The notes under the pieces were generated by a model that was not told the DNA's origin, did not search any database, and saw only the letters and a program-made list of their open reading frames with translations. 64,000 bases of DNA, from contig NC_092235.1 of assembly GCF_036320965.1 (NCBI RefSeq), forward strand, positions 24,258,476 to 24,322,475, read 5' to 3'. A program made the translations under genes and the position numbers. How positions within the stretch are numbered: the stretch's first letter is position 1; every line of letters starts with the position of its first letter. The DNA is from Panulirus ornatus (taxonomy: Eukaryota; Arthropoda; Malacostraca; Decapoda; Palinuridae). This document shows positions 34,637-47,900 of the stretch, piece after piece.

Positions 34637-34790
34637 CTCTGCCAGTGACCCTATTAAGATTTGAGGCACTAAAGGCTAAGAAGCAGCAGTAGAGTTCTTT
34701 AGTTATGGAGAGACTGTTGCTGTGTCCACCCCTATGAGGGAGTTCCAATTGAAACATGGCAGAGAGATAGGAAGATAGATGGATTCAATT
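34637..34790 (+). mobile_element. SINE-like element, family 2, copy 1
   Basis: About 150 bp starting GCCCTCTGCCAGTGACC, with GAGGCACTAAAGGCTAAG, AGTTATGGAGAGACTGTTGC and ATGAGGGAGTTCC, ending in a GATAGATGGA-type tail. Related copies occur at 41205, 50270, 58199 and 60390. No Pol III boxes were recognised. Confidence 0.75.
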
Positions 34791-35600
34791 AAATTTTGCA
34801 TTAGTTTTTAAAGATAGATTGATTAGCCTGCAGAGTTATGTCATATATGACTAAAGTTGCTAGGTGGAAACTATCCCTTCTATATTTATGTAATCATGGC
34901 ATGACTTCAATATTTGTAATCCTTAGGTTTTCATCATATTCATACTGATATCTGTAACTTATAGCATACAATGTCTTAGTGTGTTATAGACCTGCATTGC
35001 TGCAATTGGCATCCTGCTATGTCTTGTATTTGTTTACACAGTGACAAACAAAATTCTTTGGAAGGATTCTTTATGGGCCTCTGTGCTGTCAGAAAATGTC
35101 TTGGACAAAACTATGTAAAGAGGGACAGACTGCCTCAGAAGTAATTCTTTACTTTCAGATCAAATCATAAAGTATGGCTAGATAAAGGGTCCTTTTTTAT
35201 GAGAAAATTTGTTGAAGGGAAGTAATAAGAAATCAGTATATCGTTGATCTCAAATTGGTTAATGAAAGGCAGCCATTTAAAGTTATTTAGTAAGGCCCAT
35301 TGATTAAGGATTTATATTAGTCCTTCTGTGTCAAGTCTTAACTACATGATTCTTTTTTTTTTTATGTAAAGTCTGGAGGGATAAAATCCCTATTAATGTA
35401 AACTGGAAATTTGTTGCTTTAAGGAGATTTTTATCTAGTTTTCAAGAAATCAAAATTTTTAATCTAAAATTAATCTAAAACTGAATACAGAAATTTAGTA
35501 TAGTTCCTTAAGCTAGTAGTTATGAAATAGATACTTTTCCATAAGAACTTTTACTTGTATTTCATTAGTATCAAATGCAGTAACTCATTTTTTATGGGAA
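34791..35600. other. No gene seen
   Basis: AT-rich unique-looking sequence with stop codons in all frames. Nothing recognised. Confidence 0.4.
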
Positions 35601-35940
35601 GTCGCATATGAAATGTTACAGGAGAGACCGAGTGTGAACTAATGTGGTTTTTTTTTTTTTTCCCTGGTGCTACCTCACTGAAGGGGGGACAGGGGATGCT
35701 ATTTCCTGTTTGGCGGGGTAGCATCAGGAATGGATAAAGGCAGGCAAGTATGAATATGTACATGTATATATGTATCTGTACGTGTATGGGAGTTTATGTA
35801 TATATATGTGTAAACGAATAGTATGAAAGAAAGAAAGAAAAAGATGTGTACTCGAGTGGATGGGCCATTCTTCATCTGTTTTCTGGCACTACCCTGCTGA
35901 TGTGGGAAACAGCGATTAAGTATAATAAAAGAATATATAT
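35600..35940 (+). mobile_element. LINE 3' UTR fragment, long-UTR subfamily
   Basis: Diverged match to the UTR at 32690-33015: GAGACCGAGTGTGAAC, GGTGCTACCTCACTGAAG, GGCAATTC-like and GGGCCATTCTTCATCTGTTT words, then GGGAAACAGCG, a short ATT-rich segment and AATAAAAG. Confidence 0.75.
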
Positions 35941-36570
35941 ACTTATACGCATAGATGCTCCCTTATTTTTTCTCCTCTTTCTTTTCTCTGGATATGTGTG
36001 TATATTTTATCTTCCAGCAGTAAGACCACATTTCAGAAAGAGGTCCATGATATTTACATTGCGTGAGTGAAATATACCCCCACAACTATTTGTTTATCTG
36101 TATTCATGAATAATTGTAAAGGGTTTGTTTATTTATTACCAGTCATAATTTCTTGATGGATGGCTTTAAATTCTTTCATACAAAGTATATTATAAAGTGA
36201 GGTATTTAAGGGCTTGGAAGGGGCAATTTTGATGTTTAAATCTAAAGTAGAAACCAAAGGGGTTGCTTTCTTAAGTGTGAGGTGCTTCTCATCCTATTTA
36301 GGACAAACAGCATGTCCTTCCCCTCACTTTTAGTTATTGATTCTGTATCAGCCATTCTAAAATGCTACAGTTGACAGACTTATTACTGCTTAAATCAGCA
36401 GACACAAATTGATGAATGATCACATTGTTAGTACAAAGCAGAGTTTCATCTGCAGGTTGTAATTGTGAGTTTGTAAGTAAACTGTGCCAGTGGATGGGAA
36501 GGGAAGGACACTTCATGTTTGTGAGGGAGGGATAGGTTGAGTTTGTTATGTGTGCCTTTTTTTGTGAGCA
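35941..36570. other. No gene seen
   Basis: AT-rich, no coding or repeat structure recognised. Confidence 0.35.
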
Positions 36571-36573
36571 TTC

Positions 36574-36629
36574 TGATGTGTTATGAGTGAAATTAATGTT
36601 CTAATGTGTTATGAGTGAAATTAATGTAA
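36574..36629. repeat. Tandem duplication of a 28-bp unit
   Basis: ATGTGTTATGAGTGAAATTA occurs twice, 28 bp apart (first at about 36576, second at 36604). Confidence 0.9.
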
Positions 36630-39600
36630 TATATTAATTCCTTTTAACCCCTTTTTTATTTTAAGTTACAGTGAGTAAATTAAAGATACTGCAAAGCAGC
36701 TTGGTCATGTGTTCAGTCTGGTATGTGTAATGTGTCACCTGTTTTCAGCATGTTACAGAAAAACCTCTTGCACACTACATACAAAGCAAACCATGTGATT
36801 TTATTTTCAAGGGGTAGCGAGAAGCAACAGTAATCAGACATGATGAAACTTATGGCAATCTGTAAATTTGATTTTTCTACGTATGATTTTTTAGCCTGTT
36901 TTATGTACTTTTTTCATGCTGTAGTTACCATCATGCCAAAATTACTCCTCTCCTGACTCTGGATAGATTCAGTGTTTATTTAACAATATTAAATTTTTAG
37001 GTTATACAGGAAACTGTGTTGTACGCAATAACCAGTGTTCTGTGAAAGGATTTGACTTTCTCTTCTTTACAACTGTAAGTTGAAAAACATCTTTGCACGT
37101 TATGAAATGTATCATGTATAATTCATAGGCTCGTGCCTGTATTTCGGAACCATAATGCCATTCTGTGCTAGTTTCATGCAAAATTATTTCCTTGCTTGAC
37201 TGGATCATTATAAGCTTTTAATAATGAGTTTTTTTTTCCATGTATTACACAGCTATATAGGTAGATTGAGGTTATATTGTGGCTGTGTACCTTGAAGGTG
37301 AAATTCTGTAACTGCTACATTATAGCTAAAAAGGATGATGTAGTCCTGAATAGGTTTCACTATCCTTGTGATATTATTTCTGTTCCTTGTAAATTCATAG
37401 ATGAGCATAATTTTAAGTGAAAATATTTGCAATTTTTTTCATGGAGTGGAATAACTAGAAAACTTTTTGGATAAACTACCTCACACAGTATTGTAAGTGT
37501 AATTGATTCATGACTTTTGACTTCTGATGTTGATGCTTGACTTCTGATATTGATGCCTTTTCCACCACTTTTTATTTAAACTACTGTACATGAAAAAGTA
37601 CATAAGCTAAATGTTAGTTTCAAGGGTGCTGTTGCAGCTCTACACTGCCCTACTGATGCAAGTAAAAGTATATGCTGGGTTACAATTACTACTGTTTTAA
37701 TGCAAGTACACCATTTATACTTTGTGTAAAATAACCTTGTGGAAATAATTGCACACTATTACATTTACAAGCATACATCTGTTAGTAATTGCACTGGTCT
37801 ACTTATATAATTAACCGTAAGCAGGCAAAGGTGTATATATGATCTGGTTTGTGACTGTCTGGTCATATGTGTTGAGATATGTGAGAATTTTTGTCTGCTT
37901 ACAGATGCACCAGTTGGGACACTTTCATACACACCAAAGCATACAAGGCAGTATTTTTGAGTGATATTCAAAATGACCATATTGTGTTGAATTGAGGGGT
38001 ATTGTAGTAGGGGTGACTTTAAATTGATAATCGCTCATTTTACAAAACACTTATCTCCAAAGTGTCATTGCCTCTAATTCAGCTGAATTGTTATCCAGGA
38101 AAGTAGCGGATCTTAGTCGAGTTGAAAAGTCTTTAACAGAAATTTACTTGAGCCTCCTGGTCACTGTCATGGGTATGTTTTCAAATTATATGAGGGGATA
38201 CTTTTTGATACAGAAGCTTGCTCTACAACAATTATTAGTAATTTTTTTGTTTTTTGTTTGGATGCACTTTCTGTAGTGATGACCTGCTTGGTACTGGGAT
38301 GAAGTAACACTTAATCAATTTAGTTTGATACACACCTAAGTGGCCATTGTAGAAACTGCCAAATATTTCATAAATAATCTACTCTCGCTCTGATTACTTA
38401 CAATACAGAATATTTACTGGCTGTACATATGGATCACATAAGTGTAAATTATGAAAGCTTGTTATGTCACTGCCTGTATAGTGGACTTATAAAGAAAGGG
38501 TGCAGTGTATTTAGTAATATGGTGTACTAAGCTTGTGAACTTGGATCAGAACAAAGTATGAACAAAGTTTTTGGCAATTCAACATTGGGGCGTATGAGAA
38601 ATATACTTTAAAAGTGCAGGGTACAATAAGTATGCCCTTAATGAATATCAACATATATTTGAGAATGGTGGCTCATGCAGAACATTACCCAGACGTGACG
38701 GCATCTATAAATGTTCATACACACTTTTCAACAGAAAGATGAGTAACTTAAAATAATCTTTAAATGTCTATGAACTGTATTTACATTTGAAATTCACTTG
38801 TTATAAAATTTCAACCAAAGAGTACTGTTCATTTGAACTTGTACCAGCATTTAAATTTCAACTATTAATATATGTAATTATCTATATGAAATGAGGTACC
38901 TATGCCAAATCTTCCATAAAGACTAGACTAAATAGTGTGTGTGAGGATTTGACTCGTTTCAAAAATAATTGATACCATGAACATGTATTGCGAAGTCTTT
39001 GCTGGCCAACACTAAAAAGAAGTAAATTTGAGCAAGATTCCAGTATAAATTAATGATGTTAATATTTGAATTGCATGTGAAAAAGATGTTTTAACCTAAT
39101 AAGCATTTGATTTTCCTCGAACGAAAGCAAAAAAAAAGTAGATACAGATGAACTCCAAATATGATTTTTGCAAAGATTGTATCAAAGAGATTACCAAGAT
39201 GATAATGTCTAGTGTAGACCTTATCTTTTCCATGCAAAATAACATATTTTCTGTTATGTTGAAGCATAGATACGAACTTGCATGCATGCATGCATACATA
39301 CATACATACATATATATTCACATAAATGGTGTGTACTTGCTCAAAACTACTGCTTTCAAGCATAGATTTACTTGAGTGTGATGTGAAGATTCTGCTAGTT
39401 TTTAATATTTATTGTGTAACTTAGTTAAGATATCCTTTTGCCACAATCTTTTAAAACCTTCTTGTAAGTAGTGAATAAAGGAAAACAGCACTGCAAAATT
39501 AAGATATTCTACAGCTTTTTTGAAAACGCTGAAAAATGATACATGTAAGGATTTGGAGATGAATGAGAATACATGTATCTGGTAGTAACGTGCAGTGTCA

Positions 39601-39699
39601 TTTGAAATCTATTCATAAACTATAGCATGTATAAGTAAATCCAGTCTCTGAAATGGGAGGATTTTAATTAGTAATGCTGTATGTGTTTTAATCTGTTAA
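36630..39699. other. No gene seen
   Basis: AT-rich, stop-dense in all frames. A let-7-type 8-mer CTACCTCA lies at 37476-37483. A short GCATGCATGCATACATACAT run sits near 39282. No coding segment supported. Confidence 0.35.
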
Positions 39700-39713
39700 A
39701 GATATGGTTTTGT

Positions 39714-39761
39714 GAGCCTTGACAAGGCTCTGTGCTATGTACAAATGATAAATGGAATAAA
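39714..39761 (+). terminator. Candidate polyadenylation signal with upstream hairpin
   Basis: AATAAA at 39756 follows a perfect inverted repeat, GAGCCTT (39714-39720) and AAGGCTC (39724-39730) around a 3-base loop. GT/T-rich sequence (CTGTATGTATTG then a T-run) follows about 25-40 bp downstream. The arrangement resembles a + strand mRNA 3' end, but no transcript is known to reach it. Confidence 0.25.
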
Positions 39762-40204
39762 AATACATTTGAACTCCTCTCAGGCTGTATGTATTGTCAA
39801 TTTTTATACGAGATCATTATGATGATTTCTTGAATGTGATTTTGTTAGGAGTTCTTGTAGGTCTTGCTTCATATTATTTGTGATGCTATTTTGACATTTT
39901 GATAAATTATACAAAACTGCCCATAATTTTCCTTGGCAGCATTAAGTTTTGGCCTTTGTGCAATTACGAAAATAAAAGATAATGTAATAAATTCAAGAAA
40001 AAGGAAGTATTTTAATTCTTACCCCAGTAGGTAACTGTAGGTCTTCTTTTCTGTCTTGTGGATTAAGAATTTAGAAATTGTAAACAATCATATTACAGTA
40101 TAATTAAAACATTCTTCATTACGTAACTCTGTAAAACTTATTGGCCTGTTCTCAACTACTGGCAATTTGCATATTATCTTTTCATTTATCAGTGAAAGGC
40201 ATGC

Positions 40205-40392
40205 ATGGGATAGTGAATTTTTGGATGTGGTATATAGGGGTTGACAGCCTGTCATTGGACTGAACCAAGGCTTGTGAAGCAGCTGGGGGAAACCATGGAA
40301 AAGATTAGAGAATGGATGTCAAAGAATGTGACCTGCCTTTGATTTTATCTGATGCTACATCATTAACGTGGGAAACTATCTTTTATGAAAAA
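40205..40392 (+). mobile_element. Old LINE 3' UTR fragment
   Basis: Diverged match to the LINE: GGATGTGGTATATAGGGG, TGAACCAAGGC, GAAACCATGGAAAAG, then directly GATGCTACATCATTAACG and an A-run. Confidence 0.75.
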
Positions 40393-41204
40393 AAATTGAT
40401 TCATCTAAAATTTGCCTGGGACATTGCTCTACAAACAAATTACAAATGCCTACTTCGTCATTTTGCCTAATCCTTTATGAAATGCAAGTCTGATTATTTA
40501 CATTCCAATACATGTATAGACTGAAAAAATAACAACAGAAAGGGAAAATATATCTCGGTCATTAGTTTGGTTTGTTTCATCATGGAATACATAATGGGGC
40601 TGATTGCTTAAAGTAGATACCGAAGGTTTAAAGTAGAATTCCAGTTTGTACTATTTGGTGGGCTTTTATATTATTCAACTGTTATGGTGCTCCATTTCAT
40701 TAAATTTGTGGACTCTGAATTCTGGGGGAGCCTTGTGTGTATATTAATGGTGTATAAAGTGTTTCAAGTTAACAGCAGCAGACAGTTTTGTTGTCAAATC
40801 ATATGGTTTCAAAGGAATAGTTAAGTCATGGGGAAATTAACATAAGTGTTGTGTGTGTAAACATTAGATTAGATGTTATCAATTTTCCACAATGTTTTGA
40901 ATTGTGTAGTGAATTCATATGTTAGTACAAGGTATATGTTTTCTGCACTTAATTATTTTATGGAAGTTTTCTTATTTCTAAAAATATATTGGTAAATATT
41001 GGCGTAAAAAAAAAATATTGGATAACTGTATTTTAGCACTTTGAACAACAAGGTTTCTTAGTGATAGTTTTTCTATGATAATCTATTTGATACTATGAAT
41101 TGCTTTTGAGTTTTTTGTATGAGAAGTTATTTAATACTATGAATTACTTTTGAATTTTAAGATCATAATTCTAGGTGATAATGCTCAACTGCCTTAAAAC
41201 TTAT
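40393..41204. other. No gene seen
   Basis: AT-rich. A loose duplication of TACTATGAATT-containing sequence occurs at about 41090-41160. Nothing else recognised. Confidence 0.35.
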
Positions 41205-41295
41205 CAGTCTGTCTATCTGTATCTCTGATGCTTGTTCCCTACGGGAACTATTACCAAGGGTTGGCCAGGGAAAGTCTCTACTTATCTTTGTCCTT
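41205..41295 (-). mobile_element. SINE-like element, family 2, partial copy
   Basis: Reverse-direction match to the 3' half of family 2: CTATCTGTATCTCTGATGCT, TTGTTCCCTACGGGAAC, GGTTGGCCAGGGAAAGTCTC. Best matched by the copy at 60390. Confidence 0.6.
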
Positions 41296-43027
41296 ACTGC
41301 CTCCTTTCCATACATTGCCATAAAATGCCCCAGTAACTCGTGCAATGAGTACATTCTCTTTTAATCTTATTCTTAAACAAGATCTTGCTATTCATTATAC
41401 TACTACAGCAGAAAAAAATTTGATCTTACCTTTGCTCATTTGGCAGTCAAACCAGTCCACATTTATATCTTTTTTCATGTTTATTCCAATTTAATATTTA
41501 CAATATTCCTTGGTAAAAGTCATCATTATCTTCTTGCCCATAAACTTCTCAAAAAATTTCAAAGGTGAAATAAGCGCTGCAATAATGATGATAAAAATGA
41601 GGAATTTTATCAAAATGGATCAAAGGCTTGAGTATGATCATATAAAGCTTTTGGTAGATGAAGTTGGTCTAGATGATAGTGATACATGTCAAGAGATGGA
41701 TAAATGAATTGAGTGATCTAACTAAGGCTAAAGATCTTACAGACAATGATGCCATTGGAAAAATCTTTTTGTCATGACTGATGAAGTTAGTTTGTGTAAG
41801 TTAGTTTTGTGTAAAGGTGGTATGAATGGAGACTACTCTTGCCTGAAAAAGAGTTTCAACTAAGCACCATAGACATGGGCTGTGGATGTGTGAAAGAACC
41901 AAGAGGCTGTATGCAATTAGACCCCCCCATGTAAATGCAAATGGGAGTTGAAGATACTGGACTAGAAAAGATGGATTTTGTGAATCTACACTGGTGCAAA
42001 GAATTTTTTTATAGTAATTCCAGCAGATGTAGTGTATCAATGAGAGTTTAAAGTATTGTGAATATTGGACACATAATCATGCTCGTATCAAAACCTGTAA
42101 TACAGCAGTAATGTTTTGATCTTTGTTTCATCCTCTGTTCCAGGCAAGCTTCCAACTTAGCTGGTCCAAATTACAGTAAAAATCGATGCATTACCTGAAT
42201 TTAAGTGCACATTCAAAATAAGCTGCTGCATTGTGCCATAGACTCAACTGGTGAAGGGATCACAGCAGAAAACAAGAACCAGGATAACTTGAGCTAATTA
42301 CTTTTACTATGGGTCCTTTTTAATCTCAACTGTGAAAATAAAAAAAAATCTTTTGAAAAGTAGTGGAAAAATTTTTATCAAAAACAGCTCACCCCACAAA
42401 AGACAATCAATAATGCATTAGTTACATTTTTCCAGTTGGAGAAATGTGCTACCATGAATATATATTTCCATTGCAAATGCTTTTCTTGTACATCTCGACA
42501 GTATTTAAGTATAGTTTCCATCATCACTGACATACATATTTTGAGCCAAGACATCTGAAAACTCTGTGCATTTCCCACTTTAGTTATAGGTGGGTAATTT
42601 TATAAGTGCTACATGTAGTATTTTATATTCTTAAAAAAGATTACTGATCATAAAATATAAACAAACACACACTGCAAAATATTTGCTTTGATATATTGAC
42701 TTTAACATTTCTCACTTCATTCCCATTGAATGGAGTGGATTACAAAAAAATGCATTCCTTTAAAATTCAGATTTGCTGTATTCCAAACAAAAACTATGAT
42801 TCCTGTAAAACTTAAGGGTCTCAACTTACGAATGGGTATATATTCTTGGACCTTGTTCATAAGATGAACTGTGTGTCAGAAATGTAAAGAAAGTTGATCA
42901 TTTGCATAAGGTTAGGGTAAATTTCTATTCCTGACTAACTGTTTTAAATGTATTCTGAAATAATTACAGTTAACACATCACATTTAACATTTAAATGAAA
43001 AAGAAATCACATTTACATTTCAGCTGT
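41296..43027. other. No gene seen
   Basis: AT-rich sequence. Short frames at 41510-41707 (+) and 41801-42040 (-) resemble no family I can name. Confidence 0.35.
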
Positions 43028-44099
43028 TATTTTATTATACTTTGTCGCTGTCTCCCGCATTTGCGAGGTAGTGCAAGGAAACAGACGAAAGAATGGCCCA
43101 ACCCACCCACATACACGTCCACATGCACGTATACATACCTATACATTTCAACGTATACACATGTATACATACACACATATACATATACAATACACATGTA
43201 CATGATACATACTTGCTGCCTTTATTCATTCCTGTCGCCACCCCCACCACACGAAATGACACCCCCCCTCCCCCTGCACGCGTGTGAGGTTGCACTAGGA
43301 AAAGACAACAAAGGCCACATTCGTTCACACTCAGTCTCTAGCTGTCATGTATAATGCACCGAAACCACAGCTTCCTTTCCACATCCAGGCCCCACAAAAC
43401 TTTCCATGGTTTACCCCAGACGCTTCATATTCCCTGGTTCAATCCATTGACAGCACATCAATCCCGATATACAACATCATTCCAATTCACTCCATTCCTT
43501 GCGTGCCCTTCGCCCTCCTGCATGTTCAGGCCCCGATCGCTCAAAATCTTTTTCACTCCATCCTTCCACCTCCAATTTGGCCTCCCACTTCTCGTTCCCT
43601 CCACCTCTGACACATATATCCTCTTTGTCAATCTTTCCTCACTCATTCTCTCCATGTTACCAAACCCTTTCAATACACTCTCTAATGCTCTCTCAACCAC
43701 ACACTTTATATTACCACACCTCTCTTTACCCTTTCATTACTTACTCGATCAAACCACCTCACACCACATATTGTCCTCAAACGTCTCATTTCCAACACAT
43801 CCACCCTCCTCCGCACAACCTAATCTATAGCCCATGCCTCGCAACCATGTAACATTGTTGGAACCACTATTCATTCAAACACCCATTTTTGCTTTCCGAG
43901 ATAATGTTCTCGCCTTCCACACATTCTTCAACACTCCCAGAACCTTCGCCCCCTCCCCCACCCTGTGACTCGCTTCCGCTTCCATGGTTCCATCCGCTGC
44001 CAAATCCACTCCCAGATATCTGAAACACTTCACTTCCTCTAGTTTTTCTCCATTCAAACTTCCCTTCCAATTGACTCGTCCCTCAACCCTTGTACCTAA
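43028..44099 (-). mobile_element. 5'-truncated LINE copy, long-3'-UTR subfamily
   Basis: In reverse, from 44099 to about 43490, it encodes the C-terminal RT region ([63 protein letters not shown]), interrupted by several stops and frameshifts. The long UTR follows (TAGAGACTGAGTGTGAACG type), and the element ends with the tail TACCTCGCAAATGCGGGAG and CAGCGACAAAGTATAATAAA at 43028. It lies in the inter-gene space, in the same direction as CLPTM1L and just beyond its stop codon. Confidence 0.88.
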
Positions 44100-44346
44100 A
44101 ATAAATCTTAACCATGTATTCCTTTGAAAATATAAGGGGACAGACACTGTATTTTGCAGACAGTGAAATCCATGTAAGCATGCATGCATAAATAGATATA
44201 TTCTTAACACTCAAACAAAAAATAGTTAACTAATAAAGTATCTGGCAGGAAAAAAAAAATGAACCTTAAAATGAGGAGTTTAAAAGTTAAACAGTTGGGG
44301 AAAAGGGGCAAATATACGAACTGAATGAGCAATAGCATGTTAAGAA

Positions 44347-44863
44347 TTTATTCCACTATCTTCCATACACCATCTTTCCAATATCTGAATGCCATCACAA
44401 TGCTGAGATGTACAGTACTTTATCACAAAGAATAAAAATTTCGCAACATTTTTCTAGCAATAAAAACTAGCATGTATAATTCCCCAAGAGGAGAAAGACC
44501 TGAGGAAGCAGGAATGTTACAATGAACAAAACTTTAAAACTATTACTTCTGCCTAAAGTGTTTGTGAAAATTCTAAAGTACAGACATACATCATATATTT
44601 TTGATGATGCACTGATAGGAGTACCAACTGAAAGATACAACACTGTATCATACCAAGTAGTTCCAAACAATGTCTGAGGTTAAATGGTAGTCCCAGAAAA
44701 GAATTTGCATCAACAAACCTAACAGATGTTTGAAACAACATCACATGCAGAAAGTAATTCCAAGTTTTGCAGGTCCTAACTTGGGTTCTTTTTGATTGTC
44801 TTGAGTTAATATATTCTCTTGTCAATTTGCCATGACAACTTTTCACATCAAACATCTTTTATT
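44347..44863 (-). other. CLPTM1L 3' untranslated region (approximate)
   Basis: Downstream of the stop codon on the - strand there are AATAAA hexamers reading at 44863-44858 (only 19 nt after the stop) and at 44352-44347. The second is the more reasonable polyadenylation signal by distance, but sequence alone does not decide. Confidence 0.3.
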
Positions 44864-44881
44864 GCCTAGTGAGTGTAGACC

Positions 44882-44960
44882 TTATTCCTTTTTGCTCTTC
44901 TGCTGCTCCTCCCATGATTCCCCAAATTCATTTACACGGGTCTTGTCAACAGGATACAAC
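44882..44960 (-). CDS. CLPTM1L: CLPTM1L coding exon 11 and stop (residues 507-532)
   Basis: Acceptor TTTCTTTTTTAG|GTTG. Encodes [20 protein letters not shown] and KSKKE, then TAA at 44884-44882. The Lys-rich end KSKKE fits an ER-retained type of tail. Confidence 0.95.
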
Positions 44961-47900
44961 CTAAAAAAGAAAAGCACCGAGTAAAGAGATGATACAGTAT
45001 CAGTATTATGTATCTGAAGTACTTTGATACTTGTTTCCACTTCCTGTTTAAATGCAAGGAAAAACATGCAGAATTATAATTAAGCTTTAATATCTCAAGT
45101 TCAAGTGCCACAGACAAATAGGAAACTCCCAAAGTCTCAACTTAAGGATTCTCCATGATCAATTATCTATTATGCATGCAATGGAGGGAACATGGAAAGA
45201 AAGTGAAATGTCTCCACATGAGTCATCTGGAAAACTGGAGGGAAAAGTAGAAGCAAAGTTCAAGACTAAAATGAAAGAACTGCAAGACATTACTGTGTAA
45301 AGTATACATATGTATGAAAAGAGAATATGCGAGATAAAAATGTGGAATTCCTCCACATCAGCTACCAAAACACTAAAAAGAAAAAGTAATGTTTGAGAGA
45401 GCCAAAAATATCAAGTTGCCATATCTTCAACAGAGCTGAGATGCCTATTTTAAGGAGGGTGGGAACATCCCTTAGGGAAGGATACGGCATGTCATATCTA
45501 GTGGGGAGACCTTGTTCTTTTCATTTGTAATTTTAAGACTTCTAACAGAAGGCAGCTACTTATGTGACTGCAAAACACTGCCATTAATGCTGATAAGATG
45601 TGACATATGGTAACTGAGGTGGAGCTACATACATTATACCAGTAATCATTAGAGATGCACACTTCACATCCTCAATAAAATCTCTGCCTTGAACCACATC
45701 CCTATGTGTAGTGTGATATCAAATATTGCAAAGCTTTGCCAATTCTCTTAGCTTCTAATTAAAAGAGACTGCCTATTCCTTTAAGTGTACAACATTTTCT
45801 AAATGTTTTCAGTGAAAAAGAACATCCTGAATAAAAAAAATTTTTTTACCATATCTACAACATGTGAATAATAAAAATTCTTACCATCTCTGCACAAGAT
45901 AAATGAGAAATACCACATCATCTCTGAAACAAGCAACTCTATGGGCTGTTGGCATTGTAATGATGAACGCAAAGAGGTCATCTATAAATGTGTTGAAGGC
46001 CTGAAATGACAAAATTATAAACCAATCAACTGATCCCCTTCAATTACACATTTACATATGATAGTATAGTTCTCTATAAAAGGAATACATGTTTTCATGA
46101 ATGTTCATCTTTTCCTGTGCTTTAGCAAAGTAGTGCCAGGAGTAGATGAAAAAATTACCTTGTTTGCTCACATCCACACTCTAGCTGTAATAGGTACATA
46201 CTGCACCAAAATTAATATTTTTATTAAAATAATAACACTGTACTCTAATTTCCAACCAGACTGATATCAAGTGAAAGAGCTCTTCTTATGATTAATTCAT
46301 GGCACTCTTCCATCAGAATTATATAGTGAAAGACAATGATCTGAGGCACCTGGTTAATAGGTGGGTAGGTTCTGGTTTCAGTGCATTATACATGGCAGCT
46401 AGAGACTGGATGTAAGCATATAAGGATGCAATTCGTTCCTGATGCTAGCTAAATATTGAAGAAAGCAGTAAAATACAAACAGAAAAGGTTAGTGAGGTAA
46501 AATATCCACATATGATGTGAAAGAAATTTTATCGATTCATTTCATAGAATTTTTAATCCTCTAATGGCTGACTAATTTCCTTTTCAAATCACACGAGTTC
46601 ATTTGAAATTTAACAGATGGCATAACCAGCAATTAAACTAAAACTTTAGATATATCACAAGCTGCTAAGCTAGAAACTGTTCTAATACTAATCTCTAATA
46701 TTTACCACTGTTTCCACTCCATGGGGAACATCTTTACATGTCTTACAAAAACTTCTATTACTTGCCTCATGAGTCTTGAGTCTCCTGATTCTGAAGTCAG
46801 TTGGCTCTAAATTTCTTTACCCCTCTACATCCTTACTTTTATGTTTTGGCTATTTTCTCCCAAGGCCTTCAACTATGTTCAACCTAAGACTATTTGACCT
46901 CCTATCATGAGGGACTACTCTCTCCCCATTCATAGACTGAAAGCCTCAACTCACAATTATACCACTGGAATTGAGGGCCTTCTTTTTACCTCCTTAATAT
47001 TCTAGAAATCAAGTAACCAACACCTGTTCCTGATATTCATGGCCAATCCTCAAACAAACTCACTCTTATTTTTGTCTGAACCCTCCTGATATGGATGCAT
47101 TATTTCTGCCTCCTTAGGGCTTTCTTATCACAATCTTATCTCAATCACCTCCAATTGCACCCATCCACCATACAACTCTATGCTAACTTTGGCATTGTGG
47201 CAGAGCTTATACCCTTCTTGCACAGCATTTATTATAACTTTCCCCAGGACCAGTGCTCTTTCAGTGGCTGTGATGACTGCGGCTGTGCTGACTGTATAGT
47301 GGGCATCATCTTGGCTGACATGGAGTCCTATGTTGCCTCTCATTTTTCCTTTGTTTGTTAGGAATCACTGTAAAGCTGCTTTTCATAAAGAGAAAAAGAT
47401 CTGCTTTAACTCCTTCAAAAGAAATTTTTCTGGTCCTCACTCAAAAGCATCTCCAGAACTGCACAGGGAGTAAAAACTTTTTTGACAGCTGTGGACTTTT
47501 GTCATATATTGTGGTGAAAGGGAAAATTGTGTATAACTTCTGTCATACACTCTGGCCAAAAGGTTAATAATTCTTAAATATAGTATTATGAAAAAGATCT
47601 ACCTATCTGACTTCTTATAAAGCAACCTGCTACAGGTTCCAAAGTGGTTGGATAATCAGACTTTCATTGTACTGCACAACCTTGGCTTGTGCCAAGCCTT
47701 TGACAAACCATTCCAATAAGCAGATTACATTCATCAAGAATTTTATATTCAGTTGGGAGATTGCATGTTCTAAGATCTTGCCACTGATGAAAAGTATATG
47801 ACAATCTGTGATTCCCCACTTATGCTCAACTCTAACCTTATCTTAAGGTACCTCATTAAGTTCCATAGTTTTCATAGTACTTGATGTCTTTAGAAAACAG

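Noticed and set aside
37476..37483. Fourth CTACCTCA let-7 8-mer
   Set aside because: It lies beyond several LINE and SINE insertions, 14.6 kb from the trim71 stop codon, so membership of the transcript cannot be supported.
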